Below, piece by piece: positions 35,073-42,930 of a stretch of DNA of 49,390 bases. The number at the start of each line of letters is the position of its first letter. The first letter of the stretch is position 1. The position numbers and the translations under genes were made by a program. The notes under the pieces are model-generated. The model had not been told where the DNA came from. It saw only the letters and a list, made by a program, of their open reading frames with translations, and did not search any database. Source of the stretch: Yoonia maritima (GTDB lineage: Bacteria; Pseudomonadota; Alphaproteobacteria; Rhodobacterales; Rhodobacteraceae); assembly GCF_003003285.1 (NCBI RefSeq), contig NZ_PVTP01000012.1, positions 88,911 to 138,300 of the forward strand. Reading direction: 5' to 3'.

Positions 35073-36433
35073 TGGGCAATCTGACATTCGATGATCTGAA
35101 ATCCCGCGTCGCTGACGGCACGGTTGATACGGTTCTGACCTGCCTTGTGGATATGCAAGGGCGCCTGATGGGCAAACGGTTCCATGCGGCCAACTTTGTG
35201 GAAACGTCGTTTAACGAAACACATTGCTGCAACTATCTGCTTGCCACTGACCTTGAGATGGCAACGCCAAGCGGTTTCGCATCAACCAGTTGGCAGTCGG
35301 GCTATGGCGACTATGTGATGAAGCCCGACCTAAGCACCATTCGCATGGTGCCGTGGCTAGAAGGAACCGCGATGGTTCTGTGCGACGTGCTGGATCACCA
35401 TACGCATGAACCGGTCCCGCATTCCCCCCGCGCTATATTGAAAAAACAGATTGACCGGCTCAAGGCGCTTGGGTTCGACGCGATGATGGCGACAGAGTTG
35501 GAGTTTTTCCTTTTCGCGAAAAGCTTTGACGAAATCCGCAAATCGGGGTTCCGTGATCTCGAACCGATCAGCGGCTATAACGAAGACTACCACATCCTTC
35601 AGACCACCAAAGAAGAAGGCGTCATGCGCCCAATCCGCAACCATCTATATGCGGCAGGCATCCCGATTGAGAATTCAAAGGGCGAGGCAGAAGCGGGCCA
35701 AGAAGAGCTAAACATCCGCTACGCCGCTGCACTGGATTGCGCCGACCATCATTCGATTGCGAAACACGCGATCAAAGAAATCGCTTGGCAGCAGGGCCAC
35801 GCCGCCAGCTTCCTTCCGAAATGGAGCCATGACCGCGTGGGATCATCTTCGCACGTGCATCAGTCGCTTTGGGCCGATGGAAAGCCTGCATTCTATGACA
35901 AGGACGCCAAGCTAGGCATGTCCGAACTGATGGAACATTACATGGCTGGGCTGATCGCCTATGCACCGGACTACACCTATTTTCTGGCACCCTATGTGAA
36001 CAGCTATAAGCGGTTTTCCAAAGGCACCTTTGCCCCTACAAAAACGGTCTGGTCGGTCGATAACCGCACCGCCGGGTTCCGCCTTTGTGGTGATGGCACC
36101 AAGGGCGTTCGCGTCGAATGCCGGATTGGTGGATCGGACCTGAACCCCTATCTTGCCCAGGCCGCTATGCTTGCCGCAGGGATCAAAGGCATCGAAGATA
36201 AAATGCCTCTTGCGCCTGCTACCACAGGTGATGTCTATGAAGATGCCAAAGCTGGTGACATTCCCCAGACCTTGCGCAAAGCGACTGAAACACTCCGTAA
36301 TTCAAAATTCCTGCGCGACGTCATGGGCGACGATGTAATCGATCACTACACCCGCGCAGCGGAATGGGAACAAGAAGAATTTGACCGTGTGGTGACCGAC
36401 TGGGAAATCGCACGCGGTTTTGAAAGGGCCTGA
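35072..36433 (+). CDS. Glutamine-synthetase-like gamma-glutamyl-amine ligase
   Basis: A 453-aa protein of the glutamine synthetase family. It has the beta-grasp region (VDMQGRLMGKRF), the catalytic glutamates (MMATELEFFLF, NSKGEAEAGQEELNIRY), the ATP-binding FLPKW and SSSHVHQSLW, and the arginine-rich RVECRIGGSDLNPYLA. It is closer in layout to gamma-glutamyl-polyamine/amine ligases (PuuA-like) than to GlnA: the adenylylation tyrosine region of GlnA is not evident and the operon is catabolic. It should join glutamate to an amine using ATP. It starts on the previous stop codon; the aldehyde dehydrogenase follows after 3 bases. Confidence 0.82.
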   Translation: MGNLTFDDLKSRVADGTVDTVLTCLVDMQGRLMGKRFHAANFVETSFNETHCCNYLLATDLEMATPSGFASTSWQSGYGDYVMKPDLSTIRMVPWLEGTAMVLCDVLDHHTHEPVPHSPRAILKKQIDRLKALGFDAMMATELEFFLFAKSFDEIRKSGFRDLEPISGYNEDYHILQTTKEEGVMRPIRNHLYAAGIPIENSKGEAEAGQEELNIRYAAALDCADHHSIAKHAIKEIAWQQGHAASFLPKWSHDRVGSSSHVHQSLWADGKPAFYDKDAKLGMSELMEHYMAGLIAYAPDYTYFLAPYVNSYKRFSKGTFAPTKTVWSVDNRTAGFRLCGDGTKGVRVECRIGGSDLNPYLAQAAMLAAGIKGIEDKMPLAPATTGDVYEDAKAGDIPQTLRKATETLRNSKFLRDVMGDDVIDHYTRAAEWEQEEFDRVVTDWEIARGFERA

Positions 36434-36436
36434 ACC

Positions 36437-37810
36437 ATGACTATCAAATGCATCTCTCCGGTAGACGGATCGGTCTATGCCGAACGCCCTACCTTAACCC
36501 GCGTAGAAGCCGACGCAGCCGTCGCCCGCGCAAAGACCGCCCAAATCGAATGGGCAGCGCGTCCGCTGGACGAACGCATTGCATTGGTGCTTGCTGGTGT
36601 CGCCAAGGTCGGTGAAATGAACGACCTCATCGTGCCGGAACTTGCATGGCAAATGGGTCGCCCGGTGCGTTATGGCGGTGAATTCGGCGGCTTTAACGAG
36701 CGTGCGCAGTATATGGCGGACATCGCGCATGAATCGCTTGCCCCGACCATCGTCGAAGACAGCGACAAATTCCGCCGCATGATCAAACGCGTGCCACACG
36801 GCGTCGTACTTGTCGTTGCCCCGTGGAACTATCCATTCATGACGGCGATCAACACAATCGCCCCTGCGCTGATCGCAGGCAACGTGGTGGTTCTGAAACA
36901 CGCATCGCAAACACCGATTGTAGGTGAGCGCATGGCAGAGGCATTCCATGCCGCAGGCGTGCCCGCCGACGTATTCCAAAACGTATTCCTTGATCACCAA
37001 ACGACATCAGACCTTATTGCGACACGTTCCTTTGGGTTCGTGAACTTTACCGGGTCAGTCGCAGGCGGTGCCGCGATGGAAAAGGCCGCGGCTGGCACGT
37101 TCACTAACATGGGCCTTGAACTGGGCGGCAAAGACCCTGGCTATGTCATGGAAAACGCTGATCTAAACGCCGCTGTCGATACGCTTATGGACGGCGCAAT
37201 GTTCAACTCTGGCCAATGCTGCTGTGGTATCGAACGGATTTACGTCCACGAAAGCCTATTCGACGCATTTGTCGAAAAAGCCGTAGCACTGGTGAACACG
37301 TACAAGCTGGGCGACCCTCTTGATCCGGAAACGACCATTGGGCCGATGGCGCAAGTGCGCTTTGCTGATGGTGTTCGTTCGCAAATCGCTGATGCGGTTG
37401 CCGCTGGTGCCAAGACCCACATCGATCCAGCATTGTTCCCGCAAGATGGCGGCGCATATTTGATGCCCCAAATCCTGACCGACGTGACCCACGACATGCG
37501 TGTCATGCGTGAAGAAAGCTTTGGCCCTGTCGTCGGCATCATGCCCGTGAAATCCGACGCCGAGGCAATCGCTCTCATGAACGACTGCGATTATGGGCTG
37601 ACGGCCTCTCTTTGGACGCCAGATACCGAACGCGCTGAGGCAATTGCCGATCAGCTTGAAACCGGAACCGTGTTTATGAACAGGGCGGATTATCTTGATC
37701 CCGCGCTGTGCTGGACCGGCTGCAAAGACACTGGGCGCGGCGGCGGTCTATCCGTGATCGGGTTCCACAACCTGACACGTCCGAAATCCTACCACATGAA
37801 AAAGGCCTAA
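36437..37810 (+). CDS. Aldehyde dehydrogenase (NAD(P)-dependent)
   Basis: A 457-aa aldehyde dehydrogenase. NAD-binding motif FVNFTGSVAGGAAMEKAA, general base E228 in LELGGKDPGYV and catalytic C262 in FNSGQCCCGIERIYV are all present. APWNYPF near residue 130 is typical. It oxidises an aldehyde to the acid. In this operon the aldehyde is likely the product of the alcohol dehydrogenase encoded 3 bases downstream, possibly while still glutamylated. Confidence 0.93.
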   Translation: MTIKCISPVDGSVYAERPTLTRVEADAAVARAKTAQIEWAARPLDERIALVLAGVAKVGEMNDLIVPELAWQMGRPVRYGGEFGGFNERAQYMADIAHESLAPTIVEDSDKFRRMIKRVPHGVVLVVAPWNYPFMTAINTIAPALIAGNVVVLKHASQTPIVGERMAEAFHAAGVPADVFQNVFLDHQTTSDLIATRSFGFVNFTGSVAGGAAMEKAAAGTFTNMGLELGGKDPGYVMENADLNAAVDTLMDGAMFNSGQCCCGIERIYVHESLFDAFVEKAVALVNTYKLGDPLDPETTIGPMAQVRFADGVRSQIADAVAAGAKTHIDPALFPQDGGAYLMPQILTDVTHDMRVMREESFGPVVGIMPVKSDAEAIALMNDCDYGLTASLWTPDTERAEAIADQLETGTVFMNRADYLDPALCWTGCKDTGRGGGLSVIGFHNLTRPKSYHMKKA

Positions 37811-37813
37811 CCG

Positions 37814-38959
37814 ATGTCGATCACTGCAAACTGGTCCTACCCTACCGCAATTCGTTTCGGCGCAGGGCGCATTTCCGAGATCGCAGATGCTTGCGCCGCT
37901 GCGGGCATCAAGAAACCACTTCTGATCACTGACCGCGGTCTGGCCGATATGGCGATCACGACAAAGACGCTTGATCTGCTTGAAGCCGCCGGTTTGGGAC
38001 GCGCCATCTTTGCCGATGTTGACCCGAACCCAAACGAAAAGAATGCCGAGGCCGGTGTGAAAGCGTTTCGCGAAGGTGGACATGACGGCGTTGTCGCATT
38101 TGGTGGTGGCTCAGGTCTTGATCTGGGAAAACTGGTCGCGTTCTACGCTGGCCAAACCCGCCCCTTGTGGGATTTTGAGGATATCGGCGACTGGTGGACG
38201 CGCGCAGACGCGGATGCCATCGCGCCGATCGTGGCCGTGCCTACGACAGCCGGGACAGGGTCCGAAGTGGGCCGGGCATCCGTGATCACCAATTCGGTCA
38301 CAGCCGAAAAGAAAATCATCTTTCACCCGAAATTCCTGCCGTCCGTGGTCATCTGCGATCCAGAACTGACGGTTGGCATGCCAAAGTTCATCACCGCTGG
38401 CACTGGCCTAGATGCATTCGCACATTGCGTAGAGGCATTCTGTTCACCGCACTACCACCCCATGTCGCAAGGTATCGCGCTCGAAGGGATGCGCTTGGTC
38501 AAAGAATACCTGCCCCGTGCCTACGCAGACGGTACAGATATCGAAGCGCGCGCAAACATGATGTCCGCGGCAGCAATGGGTGCCACTGCGTTCCAAAAGG
38601 GACTAGGTGCCATCCACGCCCTGTCACACCCCATCGGCGCAATCTATCACACCCACCATGGCACAACGAACGCCGTCTGCATGCCCACGGTGCTGCAATT
38701 CAACAAACCAGCAATCGCTGACCGTATGGCGATGGCGGCGAATTATCTTGGCATCAAAGGTGGGTTTGACGGCTTTTGCAGCTACGTCGACGATTTGAAC
38801 GCGTCGCTTGGCATCCCTAAAACACTGGGCGGCCTAGGCGTAGAAAACCCGGACATCGATAGGATCGTCTCAGGCGCACTCATAGACCCAAGCACAGGCG
38901 GCAACCCAGTCGAAATGACCGCCAAGAACACCAAAGAACTGCTCTTGAAGATTGTCTGA
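37814..38959 (+). CDS. Iron-containing alcohol dehydrogenase
   Basis: A 381-aa group III alcohol dehydrogenase. The nucleotide-binding GGGSGLDLGK and PTTAGTGSEV motifs are present, as are metal ligands in DAFAHCVEAF (Asp, His), IHALSHPIGA and YHTHHGTTN (His). It oxidises a primary alcohol with NAD. It is the last gene of the catabolic operon; IS debris begins about 80 bases further on, and no clear terminator was seen between. Confidence 0.92.
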   Translation: MSITANWSYPTAIRFGAGRISEIADACAAAGIKKPLLITDRGLADMAITTKTLDLLEAAGLGRAIFADVDPNPNEKNAEAGVKAFREGGHDGVVAFGGGSGLDLGKLVAFYAGQTRPLWDFEDIGDWWTRADADAIAPIVAVPTTAGTGSEVGRASVITNSVTAEKKIIFHPKFLPSVVICDPELTVGMPKFITAGTGLDAFAHCVEAFCSPHYHPMSQGIALEGMRLVKEYLPRAYADGTDIEARANMMSAAAMGATAFQKGLGAIHALSHPIGAIYHTHHGTTNAVCMPTVLQFNKPAIADRMAMAANYLGIKGGFDGFCSYVDDLNASLGIPKTLGGLGVENPDIDRIVSGALIDPSTGGNPVEMTAKNTKELLLKIV

Positions 38960-39038
38960 CGTCAGCGCTTATGGGTTCAAATAGTGCAATTTGCTAAGAG
39001 AGTGTTTGTTGCTCATCGTAGCCACCGAGGAGTGGAAG

Positions 39039-39101
39039 ATGAGAAAGACAATGAAGAGCCCCGGCGAGAAGATCGTCAAAGACATCAAGCGTGCCACAGG
39101 C
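39039..39101 (+). pseudogene. IS3-family transposase OrfA, N-terminal fragment
   Basis: ATG at 39039 after GAGGAGTGG opens a frame reading KTMKSPGEKIVKDIKRAT, the N-terminus of an IS3-family OrfA I recognise from alphaproteobacterial elements. After RAT the sequence changes and the helix-turn-helix is missing, so only about 20 codons remain. Confidence 0.65.
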
Positions 39102-39356
39102 AATTCGGCTATGAGAAGGGTGGTGTCTCACAAGGTTCTCAACGCATGGGTTCCCTTTGCAAGACCTCACCCGAATGGCCTCCATATAGCAGGTGAGGGG
39201 GGAGGTCTGGCAGCCGCCAACGGGGGCTTCGATCTGGTACAGATCGGCGGCGCAGCCGCATAGTTGGGTGCAGGGGCGCAGCGCCTTGCCCGGCGAGTTG
39301 TTTATCAACTCAATAGTCGGTCAGTATTGTGTTTCTTTTGGCTGGGGGCACTGAGC
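39102..39356. other. Unassigned stretch between IS and relaxase fragments
   Basis: This GC-rich segment separates the OrfA fragment from the relaxase fragment. Frames are open on both strands but I recognise no family in any of them. It probably is non-coding or end sequence of a decayed mobile element. Confidence 0.4.
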
Positions 39357-39650
39357 ATGTCTGGCCCGCAGTTTTTACATCTCCAGAGCTACTCCCGTAA
39401 ACCCAACAAGGTCGGTCAAAGCGTGCGACAAGTTTTGGATGAAGCAGCACGTGAGCCGGAATTTTCCCTGCATATCGAAAGCCCCAAACCACCGAACCTT
39501 ATCTTCGGGATGACGCCAAAGCAGGTGCACATAAAGCATGATGAAATTATTGCGGCTGGATATGTCGATGCAGTTTTGGCGGATGGCTCAGTCGCGCGCC
39601 GAGGCATTCGGAAGGACCGCCACACCTTGCTGACGGCAGTGGCATCCTAA
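39357..39650 (+). pseudogene. Mob/Pre-type plasmid relaxase, N-terminal fragment
   Basis: The frame from ATG 39357 reads SGPQFLHLQSYSRKPNKVGQ, then DEAAREPEFSLHIESPKPPN and GIRKDRHTLLTAVAS, which I recognise as the start of plasmid mobilisation relaxases of rhodobacters. The rest of the domain, including the His-rich metal site, is missing: the frame stops at 39650, where an IS110 fragment begins. It marks former plasmid DNA. Confidence 0.65.
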
Positions 39651-39726
39651 AGCCAACCAAATGAAACGTGTCTTTCCCGATATCGATGCCAATCGACATC
39701 AGTTCAACACACTCTGTCTTCGCCAT
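39651..39726 (-). pseudogene. IS110-family transposase, N-terminal fragment
   Basis: On the minus strand, ATG at 39726 after AGGAGAAG starts AKTECVELMSIGIDIGKDTF, with the first DEDD aspartate of IS110 transposases (GIDIGKDTF). The frame runs directly into the relaxase fragment after HLVGF, so only about 23 codons remain. Confidence 0.7.
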
Positions 39727-39990
39727 GCTACTTCTCCTATATGCAGGTGAACTAGGCGCAGCCTAACCTGCTGGGTGAAGCAGCCGGTACATCCCATTAA
39801 CGGACTCTCAGCGCAGTTCGGGGATGCTGCGGTCGCAGCCCGCTTTGCGGTCATTCGCTGCACACGCAAATGCGTGGTGCCTCGAGCTAGCGATCTGTGG
39901 AGGAAGCGGGCCTTGGCTGCGGCTGCTCCAATGGCCGCAATAAGTGGCTCTAAGGCGAGGTGACGTGTTATTGTTGAAATTGAATGGATC
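39727..39990 (-). other. Structured leader of the IS110 fragment (possible bridge-RNA remnant)
   Basis: The 260 bases ahead of the IS110 fragment hold no convincing gene but several hairpins: GCAGGT..ACCTGC with inner TAGGC/GCCTA (39743-39771), GCTGCG/CGCAGC (39826-39839) and CCGC/GCGG (39840-39850). IS110 elements encode a bridge RNA in their non-coding end next to the transposase, so this may be its relic. Confidence 0.35.
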
Positions 39991-40082
39991 TCGCTAAGGC
40001 AGGTAGTTGAAAGTCCAAATCCAAGCGAATAGGCATTGATGGGACGCTGCCCATCGGATCATCGTGCGGTAATGAAACGCTA

Positions 40083-40223
40083 TTTGGTACATTGGGCGAA
40101 GCCCGTGAAACGCTGGAAGAATGGCAAGAAGACTACAACTGGCGCAGACCACATTCAGCCTTAGCAAGGCTGACACCGATGGAATTTCTGCAAAGAAAGA
40201 CAATGGACAAGATGGCGGCCTAA
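40083..40223 (+). pseudogene. IS3-family transposase OrfB, C-terminal fragment
   Basis: The frame ending in TAA at 40221-40223 reads FGTLGEARETLEEWQEDYNW then RRPHSALARLTPMEFLQ, the conserved end of the IS3-family integrase core (the YN..RPH.aL region). It lacks the catalytic DDE residues. A probable element end, GCGCAGGTCA, lies near 40281-40290. Confidence 0.75.
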
Positions 40224-40520
40224 CGCCAAAGGTTTAAATCTAAGGGGTCCGCGCAAAGCTGGAGGAAACTTAGGGCGCAGGTCAAGGCAACACAACAGCG
40301 GCGCATAAACTGGCCAAGTGGTTGTCGCTGCCGCACAAGGTGGTTGATGCTGTACAAATTAACAAGGCACGGCGAGAACTGCGCCAAAAGTAGACTAAAA
40401 CGACAACTAACAGCGCAACCTGTTTGTTGTTTACAGACTAATACTTAGGCCCTTTTTCTTGAGTGTTTCAAAGCCACGATAGGTACAACTTCGAGAATTT
40501 TATTGAAAATGAACACTACT
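40224..40520. other. Non-coding stretch before the RiPP-like cluster
   Basis: About 300 bases that start with the probable right end of the IS3 remnant. I see no gene; base composition becomes AT-rich toward 40440-40600, as in a promoter region. Confidence 0.5.
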
Positions 40521-40550
40521 TTGACGATAATGGGCTACACTTTCTATGAG
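40521..40550 (+). promoter_or_regulatory. Candidate promoter of the precursor gene
   Basis: TTGACG (40521-40526) and TATGAG (40545-40550) are spaced by 18 bases in AT-rich DNA, 55 bases upstream of the precursor ATG. A short repeat TGAGC/GCTCA flanks the presumed start of transcription. Confidence 0.45.
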
Positions 40551-40605
40551 CCATTTTATTGCTCAAGGTTTTATTTACATAAATTTCTAAAATTGGAGAA
40601 TTACT

Positions 40606-40911
40606 ATGAAAGAAGGAAAAGAGATAGAAATTTCGGCAAAAGAGCTTGAAGCTTTGGCCGACAAGCTTGAGCGATTTGCAAAGGACCTCGATGACAAAGA
40701 GCAGACGATGCTTTCTGCTATGGTTGTCTTGGCTGGTCGTGAATTAGCGAATTTGGGGCCTGAAGGACTGCGTATTGACCGTGGCGGGGACAACTCCACT
40801 GGGTTGCAGGCTGGATTTGCCGCATCCTTCTCGCGCTTTGCGCCAGGCGCATTTCCAGAACCATCCGGCAATGCAGCGGTTCTTGCACCCGGTACTGTTT
40901 GTATCGAATAG
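40606..40911 (+). CDS. Putative RiPP precursor peptide
   Basis: A 101-aa protein with GGAGA 7 bases before its ATG. Residues about 8-47 are a charged amphipathic helix (ELEALADKLERFAKDL, then KEQTMLSAMVVLAGREL), the pattern L..F...L...E...L of many RiPP leader peptides. RGG at 59-61 could end the leader. The rest, residues 62-101, is low-charge and rich in Gly, Ala, Phe, Pro and Ser, with one Cys near the end (APGTVCIE). It directly precedes a radical SAM enzyme of the RiPP-maturation family. I do not recognise the peptide itself; identification as a precursor is inferred from form and context. Confidence 0.65.
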   Translation: MKEGKEIEISAKELEALADKLERFAKDLDDKEQTMLSAMVVLAGRELANLGPEGLRIDRGGDNSTGLQAGFAASFSRFAPGAFPEPSGNAAVLAPGTVCIE

Positions 40912-40947
40912 CACCCTAGCTATTCTTAGCCGGTACCACGGAAACGC

Positions 40948-40971
40948 TGACGTCCGGTGAGCCGGGCGTCA
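40948..40971 (+). terminator. Attenuator-like hairpin between precursor and modifying genes
   Basis: TGACGTCCGG and CCGGGCGTCA pair over 10 bp (one T-G) around the tetraloop TGAG, followed by CATTATTATTCATTTTTCAT. It lies 37 bases after the precursor stop and 42 before the radical SAM start, where partial termination would give far more precursor than enzyme. Confidence 0.75.
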
Positions 40972-41012
40972 CATTATTATTCATTTTTCATATCATTTGT
41001 TGGAGTTCATCT

Positions 41013-42926
41013 TTGGGACACAACGCTGCACGTTTCGAATTTGGCGATACCCTTAAAGTTGCGGACAACCCAAAACCGTTAAAGGTTGGATTGGTTTGCG
41101 CCCCTTTCTTTTCAATAGATTACCCTTCGATTCAAATTGGCTTGCTTGCTGCCATCGCTCAAAGTATCGGCGCACAGGTTTCGACCTATCATCTAACAGT
41201 CTATCTCGCCCAACGCATCGGCGCTGATGCCTATCATAGCTTGTGCCAACACCGTGGACGCATGACGGGTGACTGGCTGTTTTCAGTCGCGGCTTTTGGG
41301 GGCGAAGTTGATACAGATGATAATGCCTATTTCAAAGCATTCCCCGAAGAAATCGACGGCCTTTGCGAAAAGCTTGATTGTGATCGCCCGTATTTGACCG
41401 AACTGCGGCACCGCATACTACCAGAGTTTATCGACGCCTGTATGACGAACGAGGACTGGACCACTTTGGATGTTGTCGGCTTCACCTCTACCTTCCAGCA
41501 AAACGTCGCATCACTGGCTTTGGCACGGCGCATCAAATCGGCATCCCCCGACACCAAAATCGTGTTTGGCGGTGCTAATTTCGAAGATGAAATGGGCCCT
41601 GAATATGTGCGTGCATTTGACTGCATTGACTATGCCGTATCCGGAGAAGGCGAAACGGCTTTTCCCAAATTACTCAAAGCGATACGCGATGGAAAATCCG
41701 GCGCAGGCATTCCCGGTGTCATAGCGCGGCAAGGACAAGATGTATCTTTTACGCCAGCCAACGCAGAGTTTTCAGACCTGAACGCCCAGCCAATCCCCAT
41801 CTATGACGAATTTTTCGCACGTATGGACGCCACTGGCCTTTCGTCTGGCGACCGTTATGGGCGGATGTTGCCGTTGGAAGGGTCGCGTGGCTGTTGGTGG
41901 GGCGAAAAGCACCATTGCACATTTTGTGGCCTGAACGGCACCGGTATGACCTACCGCTCCAAAGACCCAAAGCGCCTTTTGGCTGAGATCGCAACGCTGG
42001 CAAAGCGCCACCGCATTACGTCTTTCGAGAGCGTCGACAATATATTGGACATGAAATATCTCTCCACATTTTTCTCTGAAATTGAGGGGAAGCGCCTCGA
42101 TTACACGTTCTTTTTTGAAGTAAAGGCGAACTTAAACCGGTCACAAGTCGCGATGCTGCAAAAGGGCGGTGTGCGCCATATCCAGCCGGGCATCGAAAGC
42201 CTCAGCACGAATGTTTTGGCACTGATGGAAAAAGGCTGCACAATGCTTCAAAATGTCCGCCTTTTAAAATGGTCGCGCTATTACAGGCTCAAGGTTGGCT
42301 GGAATATCATCTGGGGTTTTCCCGGAGAGATTGCCGAGGATTATGCGACACAACTGTCTGCCGCGAAACTTATCCCCCATCTGGAACCCCCAAGCGGATG
42401 CGGCCCAATTTGGCTAGAGCGGTTTTCCCCATTTTATACGCAAAAAGATCGGTTTCCCATCCAAGAGATTGTGCCAGAGGCCAGTTACGGCCATGCGTAT
42501 CCTGACTATCTCAACCTCGAAAAAGTGGCCTATTTTTTTGACTATGTCATGGCCAACACACAAGGGTCCGAACATTCGGATCTGCGCGCATGGGTGGCAG
42601 AATGGCAAGACCGGGCCACAAGTGACCAGCCTGATACTCTTAGCTACAGGTTGATCGACGACGGCATCATGATTGATGATGACCGTCGCGATTTTTCTCG
42701 GGGAACCCATTCATTTGAGGGACCACTTGCCCAAATCTATCTGGAATGTGACGAAACCTATTGCTCTGCTGGTCAGGTCACAAAACGGCTGAATTCCAAG
42801 TACGAAAACGCCCATAGCTTAGAAGAAGTCCGTGCGGCCTTGGACAGATTTTGCAGCATGGGGTTGATGTTGTCGGAAAATGACAATTATCTCAGCCTCG
42901 CGCTTCCTGTAAATCCAGGAATTTGA
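41013..42926 (+). CDS. Cobalamin-type radical SAM, RiPP maturation C-methyltransferase family
   Basis: A 637-aa enzyme. Residues about 20-225 are a B12-binding-like Rossmann region (VVGFTSTFQQNVASLALARR, IVFGGANFEDEMG, VSGEGETAFPKLL). The radical SAM core starts with the unusual cluster motif C294-x7-C302-x2-C305 in GSRGCWWGEKHHCTFCGLNG, the mark of the RiPP-maturation radical SAM protein 1 family. HIQPGIESLSTNVLALM and VGWNIIWGFPGE belong to the barrel. A C-terminal domain of about 130 residues may bind peptide. It probably methylates unactivated carbons of the precursor. The start is a TTG, 7 bases after GGAG. The first P450 follows after 4 bases. Confidence 0.85.
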   Translation: MGHNAARFEFGDTLKVADNPKPLKVGLVCAPFFSIDYPSIQIGLLAAIAQSIGAQVSTYHLTVYLAQRIGADAYHSLCQHRGRMTGDWLFSVAAFGGEVDTDDNAYFKAFPEEIDGLCEKLDCDRPYLTELRHRILPEFIDACMTNEDWTTLDVVGFTSTFQQNVASLALARRIKSASPDTKIVFGGANFEDEMGPEYVRAFDCIDYAVSGEGETAFPKLLKAIRDGKSGAGIPGVIARQGQDVSFTPANAEFSDLNAQPIPIYDEFFARMDATGLSSGDRYGRMLPLEGSRGCWWGEKHHCTFCGLNGTGMTYRSKDPKRLLAEIATLAKRHRITSFESVDNILDMKYLSTFFSEIEGKRLDYTFFFEVKANLNRSQVAMLQKGGVRHIQPGIESLSTNVLALMEKGCTMLQNVRLLKWSRYYRLKVGWNIIWGFPGEIAEDYATQLSAAKLIPHLEPPSGCGPIWLERFSPFYTQKDRFPIQEIVPEASYGHAYPDYLNLEKVAYFFDYVMANTQGSEHSDLRAWVAEWQDRATSDQPDTLSYRLIDDGIMIDDDRRDFSRGTHSFEGPLAQIYLECDETYCSAGQVTKRLNSKYENAHSLEEVRAALDRFCSMGLMLSENDNYLSLALPVNPGI

Positions 42927-42930
42927 ACTC

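Noticed and set aside
38994..39308. 104-codon minus-strand frame overlapping the IS3 orfA fragment
   Set aside because: It runs antisense to the recognised OrfA start and matches nothing I know.
39775..39963. 62-codon frame in the IS110 leader region
   Set aside because: No ribosome site or family resemblance; the DNA is better explained by hairpins of the element end.
40546..40590. 14-codon frame just before the precursor gene, whose start resembles that of the tail-collar gene
   Set aside because: No ribosome site, and its ATG overlaps the candidate -10 box; the likeness is probably chance.
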